Shown here one piece after another: positions 22,311 through 33,330 of a DNA stretch of 64,000 nt. This stretch comes from Athripsodes cinereus (taxonomy: Eukaryota > Arthropoda > Insecta > Trichoptera > Leptoceridae): the NCBI GenBank assembly GCA_947579605.1, contig OX388314.1:25988000-26051999 (forward strand), written 5' to 3'. A model generated the notes under the pieces. It searched no databases and was not told where the DNA came from. It saw only the letters and a list, made by a program, of their open reading frames with translations. The first letter of the stretch is position 1; the number at the start of each line of letters is the position of its first letter. The position numbers were made by a program, and so were the translations under genes.

Positions 22311-22350
22311 CTACCGATTTCACTGACTCCGAGTTCGCATCATCAGGTAT
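22311..22350 (-). ncRNA. Degenerate hammerhead-ribozyme-like motif
   Basis: On the minus strand: CTGATGA (22346-22340), T, GCGAAC, loop TCGGA, GTCAGT, GAAATC, GG. Core and GAA are intact. Stem II has two mismatches in six pairs and stem I is weak, so it is probably inactive. The RTE insertion with its 15-bp duplication begins only a few bases away. Confidence 0.45.
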
Positions 22351-22366
22351 TCTTCTATATTGCATA

Positions 22367-23928
22367 TATATATAATGAGTTACAATCCACTGGATTGGTC
22401 TGCAACGAGTTTGGTTTTTCTTCTCCATTCGTCTCTATTCTCAGCCAGTCTTTTTAGCCCTACGTATGAGCCACAGTTCATGTCTCTCTTCAGTTGGTCC
22501 ATATATGCGTCTCTTGGACGGCCTCTGCCATTTGTCCCCTCGGTCTTACCCTCTGCGATGGCGATGAGTAGTCCTGGATGCCTGATGTTGTGGCCAATCC
22601 AGTTAGCTCGTTGTTGGCTGATTCTCTTAAGGAGTTGCCTTTTTTCGCCTACCCTGTTTAATACTTCTTCATTTTCGACGTGCTCCGACCAATGGATCTT
22701 GAGCATGCGTCTGTAGCACCACATCTCAAAGGCCGCCAACCGTCCGCTTTCACTCTTGCTGATGGTCCATGTCTCACAACCATAAAGCAGAATGCTCCAT
22801 ACAAAGGCTTTAGTAAGATTCTTCCTTACGCTTAAGTCAATATTTGGGGATTCCAATATCTTTGATTTTTTGTTAAAGGCAATCCTTGCCTGGTTTATTC
22901 TGCTTACAATTTCCGATTTGGAGCGTCCATCCTGGTTTATTCTGCTGCCCAGGTACACGAACTCACTTACTTGTTTGATGCTCACTCCATTTATGGCAAT
23001 GTTCGCAGTCGCTTCCTCTCTTCCGACGACCATACATTTTGTTTTTTCTTTATTTATTTTCATGTTGTACTTTGACAACAGAATGCTTTCCATTTTTCCT
23101 AAGGCTTCGTTCAGCTCCATCTCGGAGTCTGCGAGCAGTGCTATGTCGTCAGCATATCTGATCATGTCGACCTTTTTCCCATTTATTTTGACTCCTGTCC
23201 AGTTCTTCATTTCTTCTCTCAGGTCATCAATGGCTCGCTGTATATAGCAGTTAAAGAGAGCTGGCGACATTGAGCATCCTTGTCTTACGCCTTGTTCGAC
23301 CCTTGCTTCTGCGCAGCTCTCTCCGCTTTTGATCACAGCCATTTCGTTCTTGTATAAGCTCCAGATTGCTCTTCTGTCTTTATAACTCATTCCTATCTGG
23401 TTTAGAGTGTTAAAAAGTTGTTCCCATTCTACTTTATCGAATGCTTTTTCAAGGTCGATGAATGCTATATATGTGTTTTTATTAATTGTTATTCTCTTTT
23501 CTAGAATAAGTCTGAGACTCAGGATTGCATCTCTTGTACCAGTCTCCTTGCGAAATCCAAATTGATCTTCTGAAAGTGTTTCGTTTATTTTATTTTCCGC
23601 CCTTTTCATTATAATGTTGGTGAGTATCTTAGAAGCGTGTGATATCATGCTTAAGGTTCTGTGTTGTTCGCACTTTGTCGTGCCTGCCTTCTTAGGAAGC
23701 GCTCGTATCAGACATTTGGCAAAGTCCTCAGGTAGCTCTCCTGTGTTGTATATTTTGCAGACGAGCTTATACAATGTATCAAGCATACCTTTTCCCGCGC
23801 ATTTAAGCAGCTCTGATGGAATCAGGTCGATGCCTGGTGCTTTGCCGTCTTTCAACTTTGCTAATGCAATATCAAATTCACTTCTTAAGATGTTAAATTA
23901 AGATGTTAAATAAATGAAGTGAAATTCA
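22367..23928 (-). mobile_element. RTE-like LINE insertion with 15-bp target-site duplication
   Basis: CTTCTATATTGCATA occurs at 22352-22366 and again at 23929-23943, exactly flanking the element. The 3' side carries a (TA)n tail (22367-22376), as in the second copy at 18000. The 5' side is truncated within the reverse transcriptase and joined through a short filler of repeated 'aagatgttaaa' and 'gaagtgaaattcac' pieces. The intact frame and perfect duplication indicate a recent insertion by target-primed reverse transcription. Confidence 0.9.
22380..23897 (-). CDS. Non-LTR retrotransposon (RTE clade-like) reverse transcriptase, 5'-truncated
   Basis: About 505 codons are open on the minus strand, ending at a stop at 22380. 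The frame runs back to about 23897 with no convincing start, because the element is truncated. Counting from KDGKAPGID (residue 2), landmarks are QFGFR (98-102), the motif A block FIDLEKAFD (132-140), QGVRQGCSMSP (188-198), the catalytic YADD (234-237), GCETWTISK (about 352-360), and a basic C-terminal region with GRGRPRDAYM. Both catalytic aspartate motifs are intact. The layout resembles RTE/BovB-type ORF2 proteins; the APE endonuclease that normally precedes the RT is missing. It would reverse-transcribe element RNA at nicked target DNA but cannot act alone as it stands. Plus-strand frames inside it are shadows. Confidence 0.9.
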   Translation of the reverse strand, partial: FNILRSEFDIALAKLKDGKAPGIDLIPSELLKCAGKGMLDTLYKLVCKIYNTGELPEDFAKCLIRALPKKAGTTKCEQHRTLSMISHASKILTNIIMKRAENKINETLSEDQFGFRKETGTRDAILSLRLILEKRITINKNTYIAFIDLEKAFDKVEWEQLFNTLNQIGMSYKDRRAIWSLYKNEMAVIKSGESCAEARVEQGVRQGCSMSPALFNCYIQRAIDDLREEMKNWTGVKINGKKVDMIRYADDIALLADSEMELNEALGKMESILLSKYNMKINKEKTKCMVVGREEATANIAINGVSIKQVSEFVYLGSRINQDGRSKSEIVSRINQARIAFNKKSKILESPNIDLSVRKNLTKAFVWSILLYGCETWTISKSESGRLAAFEMWCYRRMLKIHWSEHVENEEVLNRVGEKRQLLKRISQQRANWIGHNIRHPGLLIAIAEGKTEGTNGRGRPRDAYMDQLKRDMNCGSYVGLKRLAENRDEWRRKTKLVADQSSGL

Positions 23929-23978
23929 CTTCTATATTGCATAAAAATAAATAAATTAAAAATTCAAGTTAAAAAGAT

Positions 23979-24119
23979 GCAGCAGCCGTAATCAAAACAA
24001 ATTTGAGCGTAATGTTACGTTACAATGACTTGTGCATTTTAGCAACGAAATTGATACTTTCTCGCAAAGTCGTCTATAGTCGAACGAAAACATAACGCTA
24101 AAATGTGTTACGACTGCAG
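23979..24119. repeat. Palindromic MITE (family B), decayed copy
   Basis: It contains 'cgtaatgttacgttacaatg', 'cattttagcaacgaaattga', 'gtcgtctatagtcgaacg' and 'aaaacataacgctaaaatgt', matching the interior of the 47702-47907 copy. The ends are eroded (GCAGCCGTAATC against TTACGACTGC). Confidence 0.65.
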
Positions 24120-24972
24120 GGATAGGAAGGGTTGCGTTGGTTTCTAGAGTGGATTTCTTTAGTTTTGTGATTTAAAATAACTGGGAATAGCTGTAGTGAC
24201 AGAGACGAATTAATAGCTGTTTTAGTCGCGTTGTTATTTTTATTACATAATTTCCATTGTTTTCAGTGGTATAAGAGTCGATCAGTATTAATTATGTGCA
24301 TGTAATTGTTTTACCTTCTCTCGGGTAACCTCTCATTCTGTAAAACCATAATATTAATTAACTCAAATCATAAAATCATAATAACAGTCTAGTTGGCAAT
24401 CAGTCTTACAGTCAGTACATAATATAATATTTATTGTGAATGATACAACGAGCAAAGACAATAATAATAATTAATGTAAGCATTCTGTGTGACAAATTAT
24501 AGGGATAGAGAAGGAAGAACAAATAATATTTTAAAAAAAATGACGTGTAATTATTATACAACAAGACTGCAAATATTTTTTTGTGAAGAATTTTATTTTA
24601 TGGTGTAATGTATTTTCACTTTAACAACTTATGACGGATGCTCGTGCTTCATGCTTGGCATATTTTATTTTTTATTAATGGTGTCGAGAATGAAAAGAAG
24701 GTAATTAATGCTATTATAAAACAAAGCTTTTGAATTTTCAATATTCACCGACGTCAAATTTGTTAATATTGTTTTTTTTTATTTTGGTAATTTGTTTGCG
24801 GAGGAAAGAAAATACGGTGGTGACATCGATAAAAGAAATGTTGCCGGTGCAAGAGTGAACAGTGCATTTAGATCCATTGTAAGCAATAGCAATGCGACTG
24901 ATCTGCTGGTAACCCCACACACAAAAAGTATGTTTTGCGTTCAAAATGAATCATTTTGCCCGTAACCCCATT
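24120..24972. other. AT-rich non-coding sequence
   Basis: No gene is seen. The overlapping 68- and 82-codon minus frames (24738-25116) run into the SINE and are not genes. Confidence 0.35.
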
Positions 24973-25079
24973 GTTTTTTTTAAATATGTATCTGGGTGTT
25001 TGTTCTAAACCCAAATACAACCTTATACATCTTTCACAGTAAGCTAAAAGCTTGTGTCGTGAAAAGGGAGTTTGCCGGT
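24973..25079 (-). mobile_element. tRNA-derived SINE, copy 3 (lacks tRNA head)
   Basis: The reverse complement shows the SINE body ('cttttcacgacacaagctt', 'tgtgaaagatgtataagg', 'gtatttgggtttagaac') and tail. It stops at the junction with the tRNA-like head, so this copy is 5'-truncated. Confidence 0.8.
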
Positions 25080-26150
25080 TTGTTAAGTCTTTTTTCTTGT
25101 TTTTTTTTTCATACAAATGTGCATGATTTCTGAAAGCGATATAAATTTATGACAACAATGACAGATGGTTTTGGAATTTTTATCCTTAGAATTTCTCTGG
25201 ATTTTCATTTAACATAGTTTCAAGAATAATCTCATTAATTTTGGTATTCTCATTCAGACCTCCCAACATCTTCTTGAAACGCATCTTTATAAAATATTAC
25301 TGTGTTCTATGAAGAAAACCTAACTTCAAACATCGATTGTTCGTCGAAAATACATCATTATTACATATACGAGTAAACGAAGGTGGATCAATAAGCCTGC
25401 CACTTTTTATATTATTACAAGTATTTTACATATGATAATTTTTATGGATTTGTACCTGCAGCTATTGATTGTTATATTTTGTTTTGTTTCTTGTTTTGTC
25501 TGTCAAATTGTTTGCACTTATATATTGTGCACCTTTAACGTGTTAAAAGCTCACGCCGTGGATTGATGATAAATGAAAATAAATAAAAATAAAATATTAA
25601 CTTTAAATTAAATCAAACCCCTCGTACGATTATTATCTTTCAATAGATTTTATCAAATTTTGAACATGCTGTGTCATTAATTTTTTGCGAGTCGTTAAAA
25701 GCAGACAGTCTTTCGAATTTTGATAAAATAGAGAAAAAGTAAATTTCTTGATTAAGCAAATTTTATTTTTACATTTAACCAATGTTCGTGGTAACTAAAC
25801 ATAAATTTCGCTTGCTTATTTCAATTTAATATTTTTTTGAGGATAATAAACATCGTTTTAATCAAGCAAATGTTTCGAAATATTTCTGGTATTGTGCACA
25901 AGTAATGCAGAAGTATTTTTTGGCGACCATAAACGACGCCAAATAATCTCGACGCCGAATTAACGACAACTTTATTTAATATTACGGTTCAAATTTCAAT
26001 TGGAGGCTGTATGTGTGGTCTCTCACCACGTGCGCAGAATGGGGTTAGGTATTAATTATACATGTATATAATATGAAGTATATGATTGATATTGTAAACG
26101 ATATTGTATTGTTTTCTTATGTAAAGCTGCACAAAGCTTTATAAATAATC
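25080..26150. other. AT-rich non-coding sequence
   Basis: No gene or recognised element is seen. Confidence 0.35.
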
Positions 26151-26530
26151 TTACTGGAAAGTCCGACTGAAAAGCTCGGACTGCAGTACTAAAGATAAGT
26201 GGAGAGAACTTTGGAGATTATCGCTAGTATGAAACCAAACCCTAGTATCAGATCCAACAGAAGAACTATCTGGAATTATACTTCTCAGGAAAATATGATG
26301 TAGGTACAATAAATCGTATAAGATGTGATGTAGGCTGTACAGCTTCGAACTTATATCAATGGGGATGAATTGATTTACCGGGGTGCACATGTGGAATGAC
26401 ACAGACTATCGACCATCTGATAAACGAGTGTCCCACATACGCATTCCAAGGAGAACTTCAGGACTAACACACACTTGCGGATGACGCGATCCTGTGGCTG
26501 CAGAATTTGGAGGTCATGTTGTGAGCGACC
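26151..26530 (+). pseudogene. LINE ORF2 C-terminal relic (Cys/His block)
   Basis: The plus strand reads, with frame breaks, a RIRCDVGCTASNLYQWG-like piece, then GCTCGMTQTIDHLINECPTY, then FQGELQ and ADDAILWLQNLEVML. The CxC...H...C pattern with 'T-DH---ECP' is the zinc-knuckle-like tail of many Jockey-group LINE proteins. An in-frame stop follows QWG. The opposite-strand 83-codon frame is a shadow. Confidence 0.7.
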
Positions 26531-26919
26531 ATAAGAAGAATGAATGAATAAATAATCTAAATAACATAAAAATCACGACGTAACATCCAAAAACACTGAA
26601 AAAATTTTTTGTTCATGAAACTATTTACTTTCTGAACTTCCCTCTATTATTATCGTTACGTTGAATCTTTGCGAAGTATTTGCGAAGTAAGTAAGTATGT
26701 AATGTGAAATTACTTGTCGAAGAATTTGTAATTTTCACTGAACTTGATATTAATAGTAGTTTGTAATTGACACATACACCTTGAAATTAAATGAGGTAAC
26801 GATTTGTTTACCAACTACTTGTATGTTATATACTTACGTGTTACGGATCAAATCAAAGGTAATTTGCAATTTTTCGTTATTTGCGAGGAATGAAAAATCG
26901 TACGAAAATGATTCATTCA
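26531..26919. other. AT-rich non-coding sequence
   Basis: No gene is seen. A GTAAGT-like site at about 26833 on the minus strand has no matching acceptor with an open frame. Confidence 0.35.
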
Positions 26920-27190
26920 TATCATAACGGCATTTCCCACACGTGGGGTAGCCAGCAAACCAACTGCATACAACAAATAACATGTAAGTTATCCTCTTCG
27001 TGGCAATAAAAGTTAAGACACTAAGTATGGGTGGCATACCTTGTATCGCTGAACTGAAGATGTAAAATGTCTTAAACGTGATATTTTACGAATTCCTGCC
27101 TCTTAAAGGACACTCAGAAACTTGCAGAAAAGGGTGGGAGACTTTTTCTTTACCAGCAACTCCACGGGGTTCGTATTAAACTGGTAAATG
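26920..27190 (+). repeat. Dispersed repeat DR1, long copy
   Basis: This is among the most complete copies. Landmarks in order: 'cgtggggtagccagcaaacc', 'catgtaagttatcctcttcg', 'ggcaataaaagttaagac', 'agtatgggtggcatacc', 'atcgctgaactgaagatgta', 'gaaacttgcagaaaaggg', 'actccacggggttcgt'. No ORF or promoter boxes are recognised. At least a dozen partial copies in both orientations are in the window. Confidence 0.75.
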
Positions 27191-27344
27191 TTTAGTTTTT
27201 AGATAAAGTCATCCAGGAGCTTATCTAAGGGGGTTGAGTGGGGGAACGTAAGTATACTGTATCAATAAATGTCATGGTTTCTTTAAAGTGTTGTCGTTGT
27301 TGAGACGACATCTTGAGCAATTCCTGTCCAGTTGTCCTGTCCTG

Positions 27345-27540
27345 GCTACTCTTGATACAATCTAAATACGATTTTGATCTAGTCTTGATCTTAATCATAC
27401 GATGCGCGAAGGGACTATGGTCAAAAATATCGCGCTACCGCCACCGGGAGATTGGCTTGCACATATTTTTGACTAAAAGTCACTTCGCGCATCACATTAT
27501 TAAGATTTAGATCGTATATAGATTTTGTCAAGAGTAACCC
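27345..27540. repeat. Foldback MITE (family E)
   Basis: The ends are GGCTACTCTTGA and TCAAGAGTAACC. The arms are complementary for about 80 bp (ATGCGCGAAG and TGGTCAAAAATAT on the left; the reverse complement near 27465-27505 on the right), around a loop of about 30 bases. It is a non-coding hairpin element seen once here. Confidence 0.75.
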
Positions 27541-28789
27541 TATAGAAATCCGAAAGAGGTTCTATTTGAACTCAAGAATATTTTACTAAAGATCTCGCTA
27601 ATTATGACGCGATGCATAATATAATAATTTATTAATGAGCGTGTAGGATGCTTACATAGGTATCATATATAAATGTGTACATATGTAATAAAATAATATT
27701 AATATGTTGGTTTTATTGCCATGAGCAAAATTCCATTCCATTAAAGCTGTCAAATGTGGAATGTACCGGTGTCTACCAATCATGTCTGGCCGCACAACAT
27801 AACACACGTCATCGTGAGGCGCATCTCTCATTCTCAACTTGTAGGTACCTACTGTGGGTACTGTGGGAATATGCCTTAATCATCATCGTCTTCTACCAAC
27901 AGTAATAATAACATAATTGCTTAAAGAATTTGCTCTACATACTTACATAATATAGGTACATATGTCTACCATTATGCTAGCTTTACCGAGAAAATTATAA
28001 GAACCTACGCAAGTGAGTTAATATGTAAAATTCGCACTCGAACTTATATAATTTCAAAGTCTTCAAGTTTTCGAATATCCTGATGAAAAAGGAACAACAC
28101 AATTAAGAAATTTAATGTCTTCAATCTGACTAAAAGTCCAAGAATAGATTTTAATGTTTTTTTTTTATAGTTTATTGACCGACACGAAAAGAAGAAGATT
28201 TGACATCAGTGTATGTTAGCCGCAAGTTGAATGATAAACAAATAAGGTAAAAGCTTACATTGAAAGCTGTAGATATAATATAATTAAAACAGTTCATTAC
28301 TCCCATCAGATTTTATAGTTATTTGATTGAGAAGTAAAAACCTTGTTAGTTAGGAACTCATCAAACATCAGAACGGTAATTTTATAGTATTGCTAATAAA
28401 TGTATACAAAAGCACTACCTACTGTAAGTATCGGTTTTCAATAATTAATATTCATTTTGATGGTAGATATTATAATGTCTATGTGAAATATTGAAATATT
28501 TGGCATGCTACGAAGACTTGCATGGTATATAAATAATTTCAGGTTTAATTTTATGTAAAAATAATTATAGTCAGGTAATTCATCATATTACTTATTTAAA
28601 TATTTTATACTAATAAAAATGCTAGACATAAAACGTGCCGATTTAATGAAGGCAGTTAGACTTCTGCATGAATTATTAATAAACTTTCATTATTACAACA
28701 TTATTTACTAGTGTTCACAAGTTCCCGGTATTTCGTAAGATCATCTTTATCAATGCACTCATCCTGTGATGACGATTTGGAGGCCTAAA
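27541..28789. other. AT-rich non-coding sequence
   Basis: No gene is seen. The opposing frames at 27652-27905 overlap and are unsupported. Confidence 0.35.
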
Positions 28790-29050
28790 AATATCTTGGA
28801 AAGATAATACAGAATCGGTGCAAATCTTTAGAACAGAGATGTTTCTTCGTAAATCAGGCACGAAACTAGCGCTAAAATTTAAAATAGATATACTTCTTCA
28901 TAAGAACATCAAGCTAGCAGGCCTGCTTATCACCATCGTGGAAGACATGGTCGAAGGTAGGAATGGTAGATTCCAATCAAAAGGCACTTAAATGGATCAA
29001 GTGAGGAAGGACATGAACTGTGACATACGAATAACTAAAGTGACCTATGT
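28790..29050 (+). pseudogene. Decayed RTE-like LINE C-terminal fragment
   Basis: Near 28895-29025 the plus strand reads HKNIKLAGLLITIVEDMVEG, then RNGR, and further on MDQVRKDMNCDI. This parallels GHNIRHPGLLIAIAEGKTEG and MDQLKRDMNCGS of the intact RTE copy at 22380-23897. Frameshifts are present. It is an old member of the same family on the opposite strand. Confidence 0.7.
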
Positions 29051-29555
29051 ATTCGAATATGCCTAATATGGTGAATTTATTCTGAGTAAATTTTCTTTGA
29101 GGCTATTTGCTCTTCTTCTTTCGACTTATACACTCGTTTACGAGTGATCAGAGAGTAGTTGGCCAAGTATCTACTTATATAAGAGTAGAAATATGAGTAG
29201 TAATCTTTATAACTATGAATGAATTGGTAAAATCTAGTTATATCAACATTGTACCTACTACATGTAGTGAGTGTGCACCAACTAAGTGAGAATATTACTG
29301 TATACATATAATATGGGTTCATACTGTTCATAGTAGTTATTGTCCTTTTAATTGTTACATAATTATCAATTATTAACATCATTCACTGGAATAGAATGGA
29401 ATCCGACATCATCTATTAATAGAAATGCCGTGTATAGACATTTATTTATAAATAAATTCTAGGATAATCGCTGGAATATGTGACAATATAAATAATTATA
29501 GTTGCGTTAATTAATAAAATTATTTATAACAATAAATTAATACACAAGGCAAAAG
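29051..29555. other. AT-rich non-coding sequence
   Basis: The 101-codon minus frame at 29077-29382 has a low-complexity Tyr/Ser-rich composition and no recognisable domain, so I do not call it a gene. Confidence 0.35.
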
Positions 29556-29777
29556 GTGGATCAGAGTGGCTCCTTTTGTATCTGGTGCAAAGAATGTAAA
29601 GCCAGATGCATTGGCGAAACGGGAAGAGCAAGTAACACAAAGTTGAAGGAACATCACAGAGCCTTAGAAAGGATTGTCCGGATTTTGGAATTGGCAAACT
29701 GTTGTTTTGAGAAAAATCACTTTTTCAATTTTTATAATGTCTGTCAAAAAACTAAATGTCGAGTGCTTGGAAACTAA
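29556..29777 (+). pseudogene. Penelope-like GIY-YIG endonuclease fragment
   Basis: A 73-codon frame reads CIWCKECKARCIGETGRASN, then TKLKEHHRALE. This is the YIG/arginine/EH part of the same kind of GIY-YIG domain as at 11564-12143, with YIG changed to CIG. The N-terminal GVY and the C-terminal glutamate region are not seen. It is a decayed copy in plus orientation with a hammerhead-like motif 110 bp downstream. Confidence 0.75.
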
Positions 29778-29885
29778 CAACTCTTTCAGAAAGTGGATAT
29801 TATTTATGTCAAAACACCCTCATCTAACAATCCCTTAATAATTTGGTGCATAAAAATTATTGTTTCTCTTCTAGTTTTATACTCA

Positions 29886-29923
29886 GCCCTGATGATAGCA
29901 ATTCGTTGGTGAAAGCGCTAGGC
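29886..29923 (+). ncRNA. Hammerhead-ribozyme-like motif downstream of the GIY-YIG relic
   Basis: Order: stem I 5' strand GCC, CTGATGA (29889-29895), T, stem II AGCAA, loop TTCG, TTGGT, GAA, palindrome AGCGCT as stem III, A, then GGC pairing with GCC. One G-G mismatch lies in stem II. The layout matches the minimal hammerheads known from Penelope-like elements, and the neighbour is a Penelope endonuclease on the same strand. Activity is uncertain because stem I is short. Confidence 0.6.
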
Positions 29924-30304
29924 GAATTTGCGGTGTACGTTGTATACAGTTTTGTGTTCTATTTCAAATCTATAATAGTTATGCCTCTGGAATTATAACT
30001 AAAAACTAGACAGATAGAATTATACCTATCATGAAACTATTCTAGTAATGATTCCAGAGACATCTATTTATATTTTATTATCATTTTTTGGTTCTGTATC
30101 ATTGCTGTAAGCTTTGATGCGAACCTATAGATCTATCATGAATTAGATTCGTTTGTTAGCGAATGGAGACACAACGGATGAAAAAAGTTTGAAAGATGAA
30201 CATAAATAAAATATTAATTAATATTTTAACTAGGTACTAAATGCCCGTGTGAAAATAATTGTATAAAATATTAATTTCTATCTATGAGTACTCGTGTACC
30301 TCGG
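29924..30304. other. AT-rich non-coding sequence
   Basis: No gene is seen. The part just after the hammerhead-like motif may still belong to the Penelope terminus. Confidence 0.35.
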
Positions 30305-30570
30305 AGCTATTTACGTATATGAAGATGAGAGGAATGGTGCTCGGAGACGTGGACGTCCGAGGATTAAATGGCAAGATCATTTAAATCAAATCCTACAGGA
30401 CGATCACGTGTTGAGCACATTGAACAGGAGAGCATGCATGAGGAATTGTATGACAATGACGGAAGCGAAAGATGTATGCAAGGATAGAAGGAAGTGGCGC
30501 TCGATCCTTTCTGCCTACCCCGCGAGGGAAGCGGCGTGATGGTATGTATGTATATATGTATGTAAGAATC
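30305..30570 (+). mobile_element. LINE family 2, 3' fragment
   Basis: About 70 codons are open: RNGARRRGRPRIKWQDHLN, then LSTLNRRACMRNCM, ending SILSAYPAREAA before the stop, closely matching 7742-8059. The 3' tail is a TATG-rich microsatellite (GGTATGTATGTATATATG). It is strongly 5'-truncated. Confidence 0.8.
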
Positions 30571-31085
30571 CTTTCGAAGAAAGATCAAGTCCAAATTTGC
30601 GAGCTTTATAAATTATGGGTAAAAACGGAATAGTGAGAAAATTCCTTCACAGTTACAAATAACAACGTGTTAAACAGTACACGATACGTTATAGACTGGT
30701 ACATACATAATATGTGTCATTTTAAATAATCATATCATATTGACTGCAACAGATACAACACTTGGTGACCACCATAAAACACAGGAAGTGACATGACAAG
30801 GATAATGTCAATAAATCATAGATAACCGATGCGTTATCTATGGAATTTATCTGTATGGTAGGGTGTGACAGAATAAAGAAACCATTATCTGTTCGAAATT
30901 TTGAATTTAAACGGGTTATTTTAGAATAGATAATAATGTACCTACTTAACAATTTAAGGACCAGTACGGTCAAAGTAAGGTAAGTATCAAAGTATCTATG
31001 GCTTATCGGATTTTTAGGTTGTCAAAGTTGAACATGATAAATAGGGAGATATATTATTATTTGAAACCAAAATCTTTATCTTCTT
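30571..31085. other. AT-rich non-coding sequence
   Basis: No gene is seen. The 83-codon minus frame at 30722-30973 has no recognisable features. Confidence 0.35.
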
Positions 31086-31215
31086 CTTTTTAATGTTTTA
31101 TTAGACCCAAAGGTCTGTTCATGGAGGAAGTTCCTCTCACGGTGTGGAGGTCCAGTTGTCCTATCATCGTTTTGGGGGTCTTTCTGTTGGGCGCCGTCCC
31201 TCAGATTGTATATGC
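31086..31215 (-). repeat. Possible LINE 3' end
   Basis: This stretch is GC-richer than its surroundings. On the minus strand it reads 'ggacggcgcccaacagaaag' to 'cctttgggtctaataaaaca', finishing with an AATAAA. Its shape suggests a retroelement ORF end plus poly-A signal, but no motif is secure. Confidence 0.3.
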
Positions 31216-31982
31216 AGTACAATTATACGAAATTAAATTATCAACATAAAATATTATAACCCCGAAATATTGTTGTCTCATCCTTTTCTGCTTCTAAGTA
31301 AATTTCTGAATATCCTATAAGGGACAGATATTCGTAAAATTTCATTTAAACTAAAATCTTTAATTCCACGTTAAGATCCGCGTCACACCCTGAATTTGCA
31401 TAGATAAATTTTGAATCATTAATATTGCGACTTTTCTATGGAAATTAAGTAGTAACGCAAATATATTTCATAGCTAGTTTCTGAGAAAAAATAAATTTCT
31501 ATGACCAAATCGGAAATCGAACACAAAATTTTATTCGTGTATGGACATTTTATTAGCATTCGTAACAATATAAAGGCACCTACTCATGTTATGAATTCCA
31601 AAAAATATATTTATATTTAACATTGGATGACTGTGGAATTCCAAAAAATAGTGACGACGTTAAATTTGATATCATGAAATGTCAAGGATATTTATTAAAA
31701 GTCATCTGAAAAGCATGTCGCTAAGTGATTTTTTATGTGCAGTCCTTTGATGACAAAGTATTTCGCAACCATTGCGTTATAGTATGACGTTTCAACAGTG
31801 ATTCATGTTATGATTACTGTACTACGTATTTATTGAATGATCGTACAATGGCGCATAGGGAACTATAATTAGTTAAATTTGAACTTTGTCTTTTTATAAC
31901 TACCAAATCATGACCGATAGTCGTTCTTATACACGTCATCGTTTTCAGATTAAAATGACGTGCAAGTTAGGTAGCTACACAA
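31216..31982. other. AT-rich non-coding sequence
   Basis: No gene or recognised element is seen. Confidence 0.35.
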
Positions 31983-32287
31983 TACGCCCGATGAATGAAT
32001 GAAATCCGCACAAATGTTAGTTCAAGTGAACTTAAACTTCAAAATATAGGGGGTATTAAATACAAATTACCCCCTATTCTATATTGATTCAAACTAAAAT
32101 AAGAACGTTCCAAAATTTTATTATCAAGTTCACTTGAACTAACATTCGTATTCTATATGAAACAAGTTGTAAATAATTCTAATTAGGAACAATTTTAGAG
32201 TTTATAACATACCAATGTCGACTAACTAAAATTGGAACGTTCCTATTTTAGTAAGTGCACTCTAAAAATGAAATAAAATCGGGCGTA
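31983..32287. repeat. MITE (family C) with two nested inverted repeats
   Basis: The outer ends are TACGCCCGAT and ATCGGGCGTA. Inside, GTTAGTTCAAGTGAACTT (about 32017) is matched by AAGTTCACTTGAACTAAC (about 32127). It is non-coding, AT-rich and seen once. Confidence 0.65.
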
Positions 32288-33143
32288 ACATATCGCCGTT
32301 GCATGTTCAGAATGAGATATTTGCGAACATTTTTATTTATTTCATTAAAAACTGTTCATAAAGGCATTACAATTGTTGTTTGGACGTTTTATTGGCATGT
32401 GATATTATTCTTAAATTTAAATATTTGATACGAATAATCACTTTATAAAATTTTCCTGATACCCTAATCTCTATCTTATTTAATTTTATTTATATTTAAA
32501 TGAACTGGCAGGTATGCGAAAAGTCTACAGAAAAATGTTATCATGTCGAAATATTATCCCAAAGTTAATCTTATCATCTATTAACTCACAGCTTCTTAGA
32601 ATTTGACTAAACGAGAAGATGATTATGTTAAAATTTATATCGCAAACTTGTTTGTTTTTTGCTTGAGGATAACTATGGCGCTTTCTATGGTCTGTTATTA
32701 AGATCAATAAAAAAAATAAACTACCTATACAATATAATAGTAGGTATGCGGTGTAGTACAAAAATGCAGAAATTATTATTATTAAAGTAGGTATCTATAC
32801 CTATATTATCCATTCATTCACGATAATTGAGTATGGTTTATGAAAAAGCCGCCAACTTAAAAAAATATTGAGAGAATATTATATTTAGCATTAGGGTTTG
32901 AGTTTCGTTGTTCGTGTGGACTGGTTGATATTTGCATAACATCTTTGAATTCTGACACCAGTAACTGCGGCCTGACAGGGCGCTAAGGTTGATAAAATAA
33001 AAAATTATGTCCGAACCAATATGCATTTCGCCCGAAACTGCACTGCTGATTTCATTTTTATAAAGAATATTGGGTAAATATTCTGAAATAAATTAGTGAA
33101 ATACGAAAAGAATTATTTATCATTATAATTAGACAAACAAACA
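32288..33143. other. AT-rich non-coding sequence
   Basis: No gene is seen. Short minus frames at 32525-33026 show no domain. Confidence 0.35.
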
Positions 33144-33330
33144 GAGTTCGTCGGTAGCCTGGAGGTAGAGTCTTGGCCTTATGAACATGAGGTCCGGGGT
33201 TCGATCCCAGGTGCCGGCAAACTCCCCTTTCACGACACAAGCTTTTAGCTTTCTGTGAAAGGTGTGTAAGGTTGTATTTGGGTTTATAACAAAAACCCAC
33301 ATATATCTTTTTTAAAAAAAAAAAAAAAAA
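33144..33330 (+). mobile_element. tRNA-derived SINE, copy 4
   Basis: Full-length-looking copy: GTAGCCTGGAGGTAGAG, GGTTCGATCCCAGGTGCCGG, the conserved body, and an A-tail of more than 15 bases. The minus-strand 80-codon frame across it is a shadow. Confidence 0.88.

Noticed and set aside
29077..29382. 101-codon minus-strand frame
   Set aside because: Low-complexity composition, no domain, no splice or promoter context.
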